Of a stretch of DNA of 23,712 nt, positions 16,638-23,253 are shown one piece after another. The stretch comes from Actinomycetes bacterium (GTDB taxonomy: Bacteria; Actinomycetota; Acidimicrobiia; Acidimicrobiales; Palsa-688): assembly GCA_021811865.1 (NCBI GenBank), contig JAKAQB010000057.1, positions 1 to 23,712 of the forward strand, read 5' to 3'. The stretch's first letter is position 1. Every line of letters starts with the position of its first letter. Position numbers and translations under genes: made by a program. Under the pieces are notes generated by a model. That model was not told the DNA's origin, did not search any database, and saw only the letters and a list, made by a program, of their open reading frames with translations.

Positions 16638-16894
16638 CAGCAGTCCGCCTCAGGCCGGCGGGAGATCCGGCTCAGCGTCCTCCTGCTCGATAGCCTCGTT
16701 CTTTCGGGGTCTTCTGCTGTTCTCGGGATGCGGTGCAGTCGACGTTTGTTCGGAGTCGATCCTCGGGGGTTGTGAGGGCGTGAGACCCCGGACGCGACGA
16801 GCGCGGCGGCGGTGAGCCATACCCGCTGACGGGGATCGGTCAGCAGCGAGAGGGCCAGGGGGTCAAGGGGCGCAGCGAGCGTAGAGCGGATGAC
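16638..16894. other. Intergenic region before the TetR gene, with a weak hairpin and a coding-like scrap
   Basis: A short hairpin (GCCGG 16654-16658, CCGGC 16667-16671) follows the MetF-like stop and could be a weak terminator, although no T run follows. On the minus strand at about 16863-16775 a frame reads LALSLLTDPRQRVWLTAAAL, which looks protein-like but has no recognisable family and soon ends. I see no intact gene here. Confidence 0.3.
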
Positions 16895-17611
16895 ATGGGA
16901 TACTGTGAGCGCATGGACAAAGCCGAACCGCTCGCAACCGGTTACGGCGACCCTACCGAGGATCAGGATGATCGCTTGCCGGTTGCCGGATCACGCGCAC
17001 GACCCAGCGGGCGTGAACGCGTACTTGAGGCCGCCTATGCCCTGTTCACCGAGCACGGCACTCGTAACGTCGGCGTGGACCGCGTGATCGAGCGTGCTGG
17101 CGTCGCGAAGATGACCTTCTACCGCAACTTCGCCACCAAGGCAGATCTCATACAGTCCGTGCTCGACCGCCGAGGCGAACGATGGACAGAGCAGCTATTC
17201 GCTGAAGCCGCTCGTAGGTCGGATGACGCCGTCTCACAGCTGCAGGTGCTCTTCGACATCCTCGACGAATGGATACATCGGATAGACTTCGACGGTTGCA
17301 CTTTCATCACTTCCCTAATCGAAGCCTGGCCCGACGACAAGGTTATCCTCGGGGCAGCGCGACATCATTTAGGCCAGATACACGAGCGTGTCAGACTCCT
17401 CGCCTCGAGGGCGGGGCTCGATGACCCCGCGCGGGTGGCGAGCGCATGGGATGTCCTGCTGCGAGGCGCGATAGTGTGCGCGCAGGCGGGGGACCTCGAT
17501 GCCATGAGAACTGCCCGTGACCTCGCTCGTGCGTACCTGGCGGCAGAACCCTCGCCTGCCGGTGCCGATGTCGGCGGGGCTCTCCACTACTGTCCGGAAA
17601 TCAGGACGTGA
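16895..17611 (+). CDS. TetR-family transcriptional regulator
   Basis: A 238-residue one-component repressor. The N-terminal DNA-binding domain is standard: RERVLEAAYALFTEHGTRNV, then VDRVIERAGVAKMTFYRNFA with KADLIQSVLDRR (about residues 40-92). The C-terminal ligand/dimer domain is all-helical with FDGCTFITSLIEAWPDD, resembling the TetR_C branch of AcrR-type regulators. The start may be ATG 16895 or ATG 16913: an extended -10-like TGGGATACT ends 8 bases before the second ATG, so a leaderless mRNA beginning at MDKAEPL is plausible. It follows the PanB/MetF-like cluster on the same strand and is the best candidate for binding the palindrome at 13705-13728. Its stop lies immediately before the decayed IS66 copy. 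Confidence 0.88.
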   Translation: MGYCERMDKAEPLATGYGDPTEDQDDRLPVAGSRARPSGRERVLEAAYALFTEHGTRNVGVDRVIERAGVAKMTFYRNFATKADLIQSVLDRRGERWTEQLFAEAARRSDDAVSQLQVLFDILDEWIHRIDFDGCTFITSLIEAWPDDKVILGAARHHLGQIHERVRLLASRAGLDDPARVASAWDVLLRGAIVCAQAGDLDAMRTARDLARAYLAAEPSPAGADVGGALHYCPEIRT

Positions 17612-18235
17612 GCAGTACTTGTTCACTGGGTCGGGGACCGGTTGGGGTGGAGCATCCACCACCTCGGCGGCGCTCTGAGGTGGCGATGTGGTGGGCGGAG
17701 CCGAGCGGTCGGCTGTGTCATGGCACGTGGGTCAGCGCACAACCTGGAGGTGAGGGTCGCCGGGTGGGAGGGCATCGTGGCGCGCCTCTGGGATGTCGTG
17801 TAGAACCCAGCGGGCGGAGATCGCCCGCAAGGACGGGGCGTTGATCTGGGCAGATGGACCGGATCGCCGAGCTGGGCAAGGCGCTCTATGGCTCCCGTCG
17901 CCGCCAGAAGCGTCCGAGCACCCCGTTCTCCGAGGGGGACCTGAACCCCCAGCCGGGCCGGCCGGGCCGCAAGGCTGGGGGAGCGCACGGCCGTCACGGG
18001 AACCAGACGGTGCCGCTGGCCCGCCGGACCGGGACTTGGTGGCCCCGCTGCCGGAGTGCTGCCCCGACTGAGGCGGCGAGGTCTGCTTCGAGCGCGACGA
18101 GGAGCAATGGCAGGTGGAGGTCCCCGACCCGAAGGTGATCACCACCCGCTTCAGGGTCGCGGTCGGCCATTGCGGCGGTTGTGCCCGTAGGCTGCAGGGA
18201 CGCCACCCCTGCCTCCGACGCGCTCTACAAGGGAG
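17612..18235 (+). mobile_element. Decayed IS66-type element (left end and start of transposase)
   Basis: This stretch is a degenerate copy of the element starting near 23254. Shared phrases include GTACTTGTT, TGGGGTGG-GCATCCACCA, CGCAAGGACGGGGCGTTGAT and GGACCGGATCGCCGAGCTGG. In shifting frames it encodes IARKDGALIW, RRRQKRPSTPFSEG, PGRKAGGAHGRHG, PPDRDLVAPLPECCPD, then a stop where the intact copy has the Cys of CPDCGG, then GEVCFERDEEQWQVEV with RFRVAVGHCGGCARRLQGRH. That is the zinc-finger-containing N-terminal part of IS66 TnpC. Several frameshifts, one nonsense change and loss of the whole DDE domain show it is dead. It starts a few bases after the TetR stop. Confidence 0.75.
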
Positions 18236-18374
18236 TCGTCGGTTTCCTAGTCAGGATGGAACGGCCGGCTCCGTCCCGCAGAAAGATGCGTGGGTCTACG
18301 GGACGGGGCCACAACCGGAAGCCGTCCAGCTCCATCCCCCCGAGTGTATCGAACATGTGTTTGGTACGCCTCCC

Positions 18375-19238
18375 TCAGTGCTGCGGCGGCTCGCGTACCG
18401 CTCGGATCGCCGGGGCCCTCGCAAGGAGGTACACGCCGGCAGCGGTGAGCAGCAGCCCAATGACCTCTGCGGCAACAGCCAGCGGAGACGAGGTGAGCGT
18501 CTCGTGGAAGGCGAACGCTCCGATCAGCACGCTGACGACCGAATCGACCACGGACATCGTCGGGAGCGACAGATCGAGGCCGCCGGCCTGGAAGGAGCTT
18601 TGACCCACGACCAGGCTGGCCAGGCCGATGGCGGCCAAGGCGTACAGCGGCCAGTGGGTGAACGTACCGAGGATGCCGCGCTCCAGCAGGTGGCCAGTCG
18701 TCTTGGTCAAGCCGGCGGCCAGGCCGTAGAGCACTCCGGTGCTGGCGGCCATCAGCACCGGTCTGACGGGATTGCGGGCGCGGTGGCCGAGGATCGCCAG
18801 ACCTGCCGCGGTACCAGAAGCGGTGGTGAGCAACAGGAGCCACGCTCGATCCCCGATGAACACCCGTCCCGCAGCAGGGTTGGCGACGATCAGGAACAGA
18901 GCGAGGCCGACGCACACAGCGAGGGCAGCGGCATGGTCCACTTTCCTGGTGCGCCGCCCGGACACCCAGGCGCTGAGTGGCAGAGCGAACAGCAACCCGA
19001 GGACCAGCAACGGCTGGACCAAGACGATGGCGCCGGCAGCCAGGGCAATGAACTGCAGGACAAAGCCTCCCATGTCGGCGGCGATGCCGATGAGCCACAT
19101 CGGCCGACGCAGCAGACCTGCAAGGAGGCCGAGACGCATCGAACGCTCCGCCGGCTGGTCGAGGGCGGCACGGTGCTGCAGCACGGAGGCCACGGCGTAG
19201 AGGAGAGCGGCTCCGAGGGCCGCGAGCACCGCCAGCAC
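18375..19238 (-). CDS. DMT-superfamily (EamA-like) transporter
   Basis: An integral membrane protein of about 287 residues with nine or ten hydrophobic helices in the drug/metabolite transporter arrangement. VLAALGAALLYAVASVLQHR is the first helix, FVLQFIALAAGAIVLVQPLL the characteristic third/fourth-helix region, and GLASLVVGQSSFQAGGLDLS with LPTMSVVDSVVSVLIGAFAF belongs to the second half-repeat. This QHRAA...LQ..AL..G...LVQPLL type is common in Actinobacteria as DMT family transporters of unknown substrate. The start is taken at a GTG (19238) just before helix 1; the frame is open to a GTG at 19283, which would lie inside the hairpin beside the tRNA gene. Confidence 0.82.
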   Translation of the reverse strand: MLAVLAALGAALLYAVASVLQHRAALDQPAERSMRLGLLAGLLRRPMWLIGIAADMGGFVLQFIALAAGAIVLVQPLLVLGLLFALPLSAWVSGRRTRKVDHAAALAVCVGLALFLIVANPAAGRVFIGDRAWLLLLTTASGTAAGLAILGHRARNPVRPVLMAASTGVLYGLAAGLTKTTGHLLERGILGTFTHWPLYALAAIGLASLVVGQSSFQAGGLDLSLPTMSVVDSVVSVLIGAFAFHETLTSSPLAVAAEVIGLLLTAAGVYLLARAPAIRAVREPPQH

Positions 19239-19270
19239 GTCATGACCGTAGCGGCGGTCCTCGGCCCCCG

Positions 19271-19295
19271 CCGTCTGCCACACTGGGGCAGACGG
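19271..19295. repeat. Perfect 9-bp inverted repeat abutting the tRNA gene
   Basis: Arms CCGTCTGCC (19271-19279) and GGCAGACGG (19287-19295) with a 7-base spacer form a perfect hairpin. Its right arm includes the first two bases of the tRNA. It lies in the shared upstream region of the tRNA and the divergent DMT gene, so it could be a protein site or an RNA hairpin at the 5' end of either transcript. Confidence 0.6.
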
Positions 19296-19373
19296 GCGCG
19301 TGGTGGAACGGTAGACACAGCGGGCTTAAACCCTGCGGCCTCTGGCGTGAGGGTTCGACTCCCTCCGCGCCCA
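19294..19373 (+). tRNA. tRNA-Leu(TAA)
   Basis: An 80-base class II tRNA. The acceptor arms GGGCGCG (19294-19300) and CGCGCCC (19366-19372) pair perfectly, with discriminator A at 19373. A short D arm includes GGTAGACAC. The anticodon stem GCGGG/CCTGC holds the loop CTTAAAC with anticodon TAA. A variable arm (GGCC TCT GGC) is present as expected for leucine, and the T arm is GAGGG TTCGACT CCCTC. The 3' CCA is not encoded. Confidence 0.95.
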
Positions 19374-19719
19374 CGCCGTTCTCGCCGCGAAAACCCTGGT
19401 CGCGGCGTTGCTTCGGTGCCGACGGACCGGCGTGGGACACGTATGGGACACGCGAGATCCCCGCCACATCGGTCGGGCACGGTCCACCACGGGCGCCAGA
19501 GGTCAAGACCTGGGCGGCGCGACGGCCCGCCGGGGCATGCCGGCATCCCACTGAGCGTGCCCGACCACTTCGCCTCGCACCACCACCGGACCGCCGAGCG
19601 ACGTCGGCGCAGAGAACCATGACCGCCACCGACCCCAGCCGGCGCGCCGCGTTACCCGCTCGGCACCTGCGTGGCGACCCGAGGGACGTGTCCGCGGCTC
19701 TCAGGAAGCTCGTTGCCGC
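19374..19719. other. Non-coding region downstream of tRNA-Leu with a 9-bp direct repeat
   Basis: Besides the hairpin just after the tRNA, this region holds TGGGACACG twice, separated by TA, at 19433-19452. Spacers like this beside tRNA genes are common integration sites, but I find no integrase gene and no second copy of the tRNA 3' end in view. ORFs here have no recognisable protein content. Confidence 0.35.
19383..19413 (+). terminator. Likely intrinsic terminator of the tRNA-Leu transcript
   Basis: Perfect 8-bp arms CGCCGCGA (19383-19390) and TCGCGGCG (19400-19407) with a 9-base loop begin 9 bases after the tRNA and are followed by TTGCTT. The T run is weak, but the position and stem strength suit a terminator or 3' processing barrier in high-GC DNA. 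Confidence 0.55.
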
Positions 19720-20123
19720 CTACTCCCCATGGCCGGCCCGCCGCAGCGCGGCTCGGATGGCGTTCTGCGCGTACGATCTGGACGAAACCGCGAGCGCCGA
19801 CACCTTTCCCGCAGGAAGTATCCGCGCTCCGGCTCGGACAGATCCGAAGCCACGGCGCGGGCCAGTTCGTTCTCACGCCACACCTCGGGCACGACAGTCA
19901 TGCGCAGCACGTCGGGGCTATCCAGGAACCGGACGGCGAGGATCTTGCCGCCTCGGCTCCAGGTCCGCACGGCAGCCGCCAATACCTCGGCGCCGAACCG
20001 CCAGTGCCAACCCAGATCTCCTGGATGCAGTTGGATCGGTGCGTCGTCGCGCTGCCAGTTGCGGAGGGCGCGCACGACATCGTCGAGCTCGTCAGCGCCC
20101 GGAGTCTTCAATTCGATGGCCAC
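19720..20123 (-). pseudogene. Frameshifted acetyltransferase-like gene
   Basis: From a GTG at 20123 the frame reads VAIELKTPGADELDDVVRAL, then IQLHPGDLGWHWRFGAEVLA, TWSRGGKILAVRFLDSPDVL and a SDLSEPERG block. There it needs a one-base shift to continue as ILPAGKVSALAVSSRSYAQN and AIRAALRRAGHGE before a TAG at 19720. The HPGDLGWxWRFGAE...AVRTWSRxGxILAVGxLDxPxxLR pattern matches the N-terminal part of an actinobacterial GNAT-type protein as I remember it. Without the shift the protein runs on into arginine-rich nonsense. The tail is also short for the family. A true pseudogene or a single sequencing error are both possible. Confidence 0.5.
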
Positions 20124-20263
20124 GTGACGATCACAGCATCGCCACGCCGGCCCTCGCATCCGAATTTTGCCCGAGTCAGCGTCACGGGCCGTCATCTCGA
20201 GCGATCTCGCGGTCGGTCCCGCACGCCCGATAGCGGGTCCCTCGGTCGGCGTGACGCTGACGG

Positions 20264-20707
20264 CTATACGGCGACAACGCGGACTCCCGGCTCGTCTGCC
20301 AGAAGCAGCAGGAGATCGCCGGGGTCGCTCGTCAGCACCACGCAGTGGGCGGCGCCGTGGCGCTCTCGGCCAGCGACCGCTGTAGCGGCCACCAAGGCGT
20401 CGATGGTGGCGTCGGAACTCACCTTGCCCAGCAGCCGACCCGCTCTGCGGGCGAGCGCCTCATCAGCCGGCCAGACGACCGCCGCCTTCGCCACCCGGTT
20501 GAGCGCGGCGTCTCGGGCGACGCCGCGCACCACCTCGGCGAGGGTGACCGCCGAGATGACCACGTCAGCGTCGAGTTCACGCGCCCGTTCCAGCCATACC
20601 TGGACTCTCGGATCGTTGGCAGCGGCCCTGGACACGCCTTCGGCGTCGAGGACCAACAGGTCGCTCAGGCCAACTGGCGCGTGACGTCGTCGTCGGGACC
20701 GGGCCAC
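20264..20707 (-). CDS. vapC: VapC-type PIN-domain toxin
   Basis: A ribonuclease toxin of the PIN family, about 130 residues in its likely mature form. The four acidic positions are visible: Asp in LLVLDAEGVSRAA, Glu in SAVTLAEVVRG, Asp in SSDATIDALVAATAV and Asp in VVLTSDPGDLLLL. The PIN core begins at VLDAEG, so the true start is probably a TTG at 20656 or a CTG at 20668 overlapping the antitoxin stop (CTGA). The longer GTG start at 20707 would add about 16 basic residues lying inside the antitoxin gene. VapC toxins cut specific tRNAs or rRNA; the target is not known here. It is read in an operon with the upstream antitoxin. Confidence 0.85.
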   Translation of the reverse strand: MARSRRRRHAPVGLSDLLVLDAEGVSRAAANDPRVQVWLERARELDADVVISAVTLAEVVRGVARDAALNRVAKAAVVWPADEALARRAGRLLGKVSSDATIDALVAATAVAGRERHGAAHCVVLTSDPGDLLLLLADEPGVRVVAV

Positions 20708-20922
20708 AAATGGCGAACCTCCTCCATTGCCTCACCGTCGACCGGACCGTTCGTCTCGCGCATCCCGGCCAGTACTTCTTCCAGGGCATCGCGGCGGAGC
20801 TGTCTGCGCACAGCCTCGTTGACGTAGGCGGACACGCCGCGCCCCCCGACTCGCTCGCGTGCCTGGGCCAGCACATCCGCATCAAGGCTCATCGACACCT
20901 TCTCCACCGGCACGTCAAACAT
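20665..20922 (-). CDS. vapB: VapB-type antitoxin
   Basis: An antitoxin of 85 residues. The ribbon-helix-helix-like N-terminus VEKVSMSLDADVLAQARERV, then GGRGVSAYVNEAVRRQLRRD binds DNA as a dimer, and the acidic C-terminal tail (EAMEEVRHLWPGPDDD) would plug the toxin's active site. The ATG at 20922 lies directly against a palindrome, so either the mRNA is nearly leaderless or translation begins at the ATG at 20892 (MSLDADVLAQ), which has a GGAGAAGG ribosome site. The stop overlaps the beginning of the toxin gene. Confidence 0.87.
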   Translation of the reverse strand: MFDVPVEKVSMSLDADVLAQARERVGGRGVSAYVNEAVRRQLRRDALEEVLAGMRETNGPVDGEAMEEVRHLWPGPDDDVTRQLA

Positions 20923-20937
20923 CCTACTTGAAGTAGG
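20923..20937. promoter_or_regulatory. Palindromic operator of the vapBC operon
   Basis: CCTACTT and AAGTAGG are perfect inverted repeats around a single G, immediately upstream of the antitoxin ATG. TA operons are normally autorepressed by the antitoxin-toxin complex at such a site. Confidence 0.65.
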
Positions 20938-20978
20938 AAGGCGCTCGCAAGCCGACCGGCTACTGCGAAACCCGCTCG

Positions 20979-21932
20979 ATGTCCTCCGCCTTGCGTCAGC
21001 ATGTGGTGGTGGAAGTGATCCTGCGCGACGATGAGCTCCTCGCCTGCCTGAGCGCCGCCGACGCAGTGCGCTGGGCTGCTGAGGCTGTGGACGCTCACCA
21101 TCGCGGCGAGCTGGTGGCGCCGGCGAGGGCCCACGTCGACTTCGGCGAGGCTGAGTTGGTGTTCACCACCGGCCGCCTGCGTGGCTCGTGGTTCGGGCAC
21201 CGCTCCTACGACACCTTCCCGTCCGACCCCGGCGCCCAAGTGGTCGTCGTTCACGACGAAGCCACTGGGCGGGTGCGGGCGATCGCTGTCGGAAACGAGC
21301 TCGGCGCAAGACGTACGGGAGCCATCGGAGCCGTGGCGGCCGACGCGCTCGCTGCACCGGACGCCGCTGTAGTCGCCCTCATCGGTTCAGGAACCCAGGC
21401 CTATACCCAGTTGTGGGCACTAGCTGCCGTGCGAGACCTGCGCGAGGTCCGCGTGTACTCCAGGGATCCCGACCGTCGGCAGATGTTCTCCGAGCGGATG
21501 GCCCCACTAGTGACTGGGGTCTCTCACCCCGTTCCCGATGCCAGGACCGCCATCGAGGGCGCCCAGATCGTGATCCTCGCCACGAGCAGCCGTACCCCGG
21601 TGATCGACGCCGCCTGGATCGAGCCGGGAACCTACGTGACCACGCTTGGACCCAAGCAGCAGGGTCGGGCGGAGTTCGGCCTCGATCTGCCGGAGGCGGC
21701 TTCGCTGCTTGTCACTGATTCCCTGGAGCAGATGGGTGCATACAACCCACCGAATGTGCTGGTAGGGACGCCGCACCAAGGTCGGTTGACCTCCCTGGGG
21801 GCGGTCCGCGCCAGAGAGGCGGCGGCGACAGGGTCAGAGGGCGTTTCAGTGTTCTTCTCGGTTGGTCTCGCCGGCACGGAAGCCTTCCTTCTCGACCGCC
21901 TGGCCTCCAGCGCGAGGCAGGTGCGTCAGTGA
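20979..21932 (+). CDS. Ornithine cyclodeaminase / mu-crystallin family protein
   Basis: A 317-residue NAD(P)-dependent enzyme of the OCD/mu-crystallin family, whose members include ornithine cyclodeaminase (ornithine to proline), alanine dehydrogenase and pyrroline/ketimine reductases, as well as SbnB-type amino-acid synthases. The substrate-binding N-terminal half ends in HDEATGRVRAIAVGNELGAR and RTGAIGAVAADALA; the Rossmann loop is VALIGSGTQAYTQLWAL (about 125-141), followed by VRVYSRDPDRR and AQIVILATSSRTPVIDAAWI. The lysine usually found in the family's catalytic RxxxK region is not clear, so the exact reaction is open. The start is ATG 20979. The TGA overlaps the GTG of the next gene (GTGA), so the two are translated together. 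Confidence 0.85.
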   Translation: MSSALRQHVVVEVILRDDELLACLSAADAVRWAAEAVDAHHRGELVAPARAHVDFGEAELVFTTGRLRGSWFGHRSYDTFPSDPGAQVVVVHDEATGRVRAIAVGNELGARRTGAIGAVAADALAAPDAAVVALIGSGTQAYTQLWALAAVRDLREVRVYSRDPDRRQMFSERMAPLVTGVSHPVPDARTAIEGAQIVILATSSRTPVIDAAWIEPGTYVTTLGPKQQGRAEFGLDLPEAASLLVTDSLEQMGAYNPPNVLVGTPHQGRLTSLGAVRAREAAATGSEGVSVFFSVGLAGTEAFLLDRLASSARQVRQ

Positions 21933-22597
21933 CCGCAGGGCCAGCGGACAACCACCTGGAGGGACGCGATGATGGACCGGTGGCCGAGCTCTGCGTGCCA
22001 GTGCTGAACATCGACTACGACCAGGCGGTCAGCGACCTCGCTGCATGCGGCTGGGCACGGGCACGGCACGCCCTCGCGACCAGCGCTGCCGACCTTCTGG
22101 GGGAGGACAACGGCCGGACATGGATTGTCGCCGGCGACGAGGGCGTCGTCCGCCAGCACGTCATCGGCTCCTACACTCCCTATGCCGAGGCGCTGCCGGT
22201 TGTCCGAGCCGTTGGAGACCAACTCATCGCGGGTCTCTCGGCAGCCGCACGCAGGCGTGCACGGCCGTCGCTGCCTGCCTTCAACGAGGCCACCTGGGGG
22301 TGCTACCCAGTCGGGACCGGCCACATCACCGCCCATCGCGACCCCGGCGCCTACGGCGGGGTCATCGCTCTGTTCACCCTGACCGGCGGCGCAACGTTTC
22401 GCGCCTGGAGCGCGGATGGACAGGTGACTGAGTGGCAGACCGGCCCTGGACAGCTCGTCGTGCTACGCAGCGTGGGTTGGCCTGAGCCCGACAGCCAGTG
22501 CCCCCTGCACGAGGTCGATCCTCCTGTCGAAGGCGAGCGGAGGATCATGACGTTGCGGCACAACCTCGGCGGAGCAGGAGCCGGGTACGCCGTCTGA
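21929..22597 (+). CDS. 2-oxoglutarate/Fe(II)-dependent oxygenase-like protein
   Basis: A 222-residue protein with the double-stranded beta-helix signature of 2OG-Fe(II) oxygenases. The facial triad is His136-Arg-Asp138 in GHITAHRDPGAYGGVIALFT, and His194 in CPLHEVDPPVEGERR, with Arg204 or Arg205 as the candidate 2OG-binding residue about ten positions later. Between them the strands ATFRAWSADGQVTEWQ and GPGQLVVLRSVGW fit the core. The N-terminal 90 residues carry no known domain. The gene overlaps the cyclodeaminase gene by 4 bases. Together they suggest formation and then hydroxylation of a cyclic or non-protein amino acid; this is inference from pairing, not from substrate residues. Confidence 0.68.
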   Translation: MTAGPADNHLEGRDDGPVAELCVPVLNIDYDQAVSDLAACGWARARHALATSAADLLGEDNGRTWIVAGDEGVVRQHVIGSYTPYAEALPVVRAVGDQLIAGLSAAARRRARPSLPAFNEATWGCYPVGTGHITAHRDPGAYGGVIALFTLTGGATFRAWSADGQVTEWQTGPGQLVVLRSVGWPEPDSQCPLHEVDPPVEGERRIMTLRHNLGGAGAGYAV

Positions 22598-22852
22598 GTG
22601 CGCCGTGGGGCGTCGCAGTTGGGGATCGGCTTGCGGGCCTTGGGGCGTGCCAGCGTCCGTCGGCGACCCGGGCTCCTGCCGGTTGGCTCAGCGATGGTCC
22701 CGGCCGCAGAACTGGACGATCTGCGCCCTCTGACCACGACTGCACCCCTTCCTGCGAGGCACGCGGATTCGGCGATCCGCGCTCTGGCCGCCCCTGGCGG
22801 CGCGTGTACCGGCTCACGCCGAACGACCCCACCGGCAAGCGGAGAACCTTCG
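22598..22852. other. Unassigned spacer between the oxygenase gene and the broken vapC
   Basis: All frames are arginine-rich and shadow-like. A short plus-strand phrase WRRVYRLTPNDPTGKRRTFV near 22800-22855 looks slightly protein-like but has no recognisable family or start. No RNA structure stood out. Confidence 0.25.
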
Positions 22853-23252
22853 TCAGGCGGAGTACAACACCGGCACGCCGAGCGTCGGGGCGTTGGCGAG
22901 GCGACCGTCGCAGGTGAGCAGCGAGGCATGGAGATGGGCGGCAAGCGCGACGTAGAGACCATCGGCGAAGGTGACGTTCGCCCGCGTCGCCCAGGCGTCG
23001 GCGAAGAGACCTCGCACCTGGACCACCCGGAGAGGCCAAGCGAGGAGTTCGTCGACGCCATGCTGGGATTGCTCGCCCGTGAGAACGCCCTTGAGATCCC
23101 GGCGGCGAAGCACAGCCCCGCACTCGGTGAAGAAGTGGTCCGGGACCCAGGGCACGGCGTCGTCGGGCAGCAGCCGCCGCAGGGCACGTCCGCGCTCGGA
23201 GTCGACGAATCAGCTCTACACCGGCGGAGGCGTCGATGACGACAGGGCTCAC
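22853..23252 (-). pseudogene. Frameshifted VapC-type toxin without a visible antitoxin
   Basis: The GTG at 23252 begins SPVVIDASAGVELI, a PIN N-terminus with its first Asp and a Glu. After that one extra base (near 23208-23211) throws the frame off. The continuing frame reads VDSERGRALRRLLPDDAVPW, TECGAVLRRRDLKG, ANVTFADGLYVALAAH and SLLTCDGRLANAP, supplying the remaining acidic residues Glu, Asp and Asp, and ends at 22853. Restoring one base would give a normal protein of about 132 residues. No antitoxin lies upstream: the sequence there is the left end of the IS66 copy, beginning within a few bases of the start codon. Either the toxin died after losing its partner, or this is a sequencing error in a live gene. 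Confidence 0.75.
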
Positions 23253-23253
23253 G

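Noticed and set aside
18114..19622. Plus-strand ORF of 502 codons through the DMT gene and the tRNA
   Set aside because: It runs through a well-formed tRNA and antisense to a clear multi-helix transporter; the Gln/His/Gly-rich product has no family.
19619..20233. Plus-strand ORF opposite the broken acetyltransferase-like gene
   Set aside because: Its product has no recognisable protein content, while the opposite strand carries family-like phrases.
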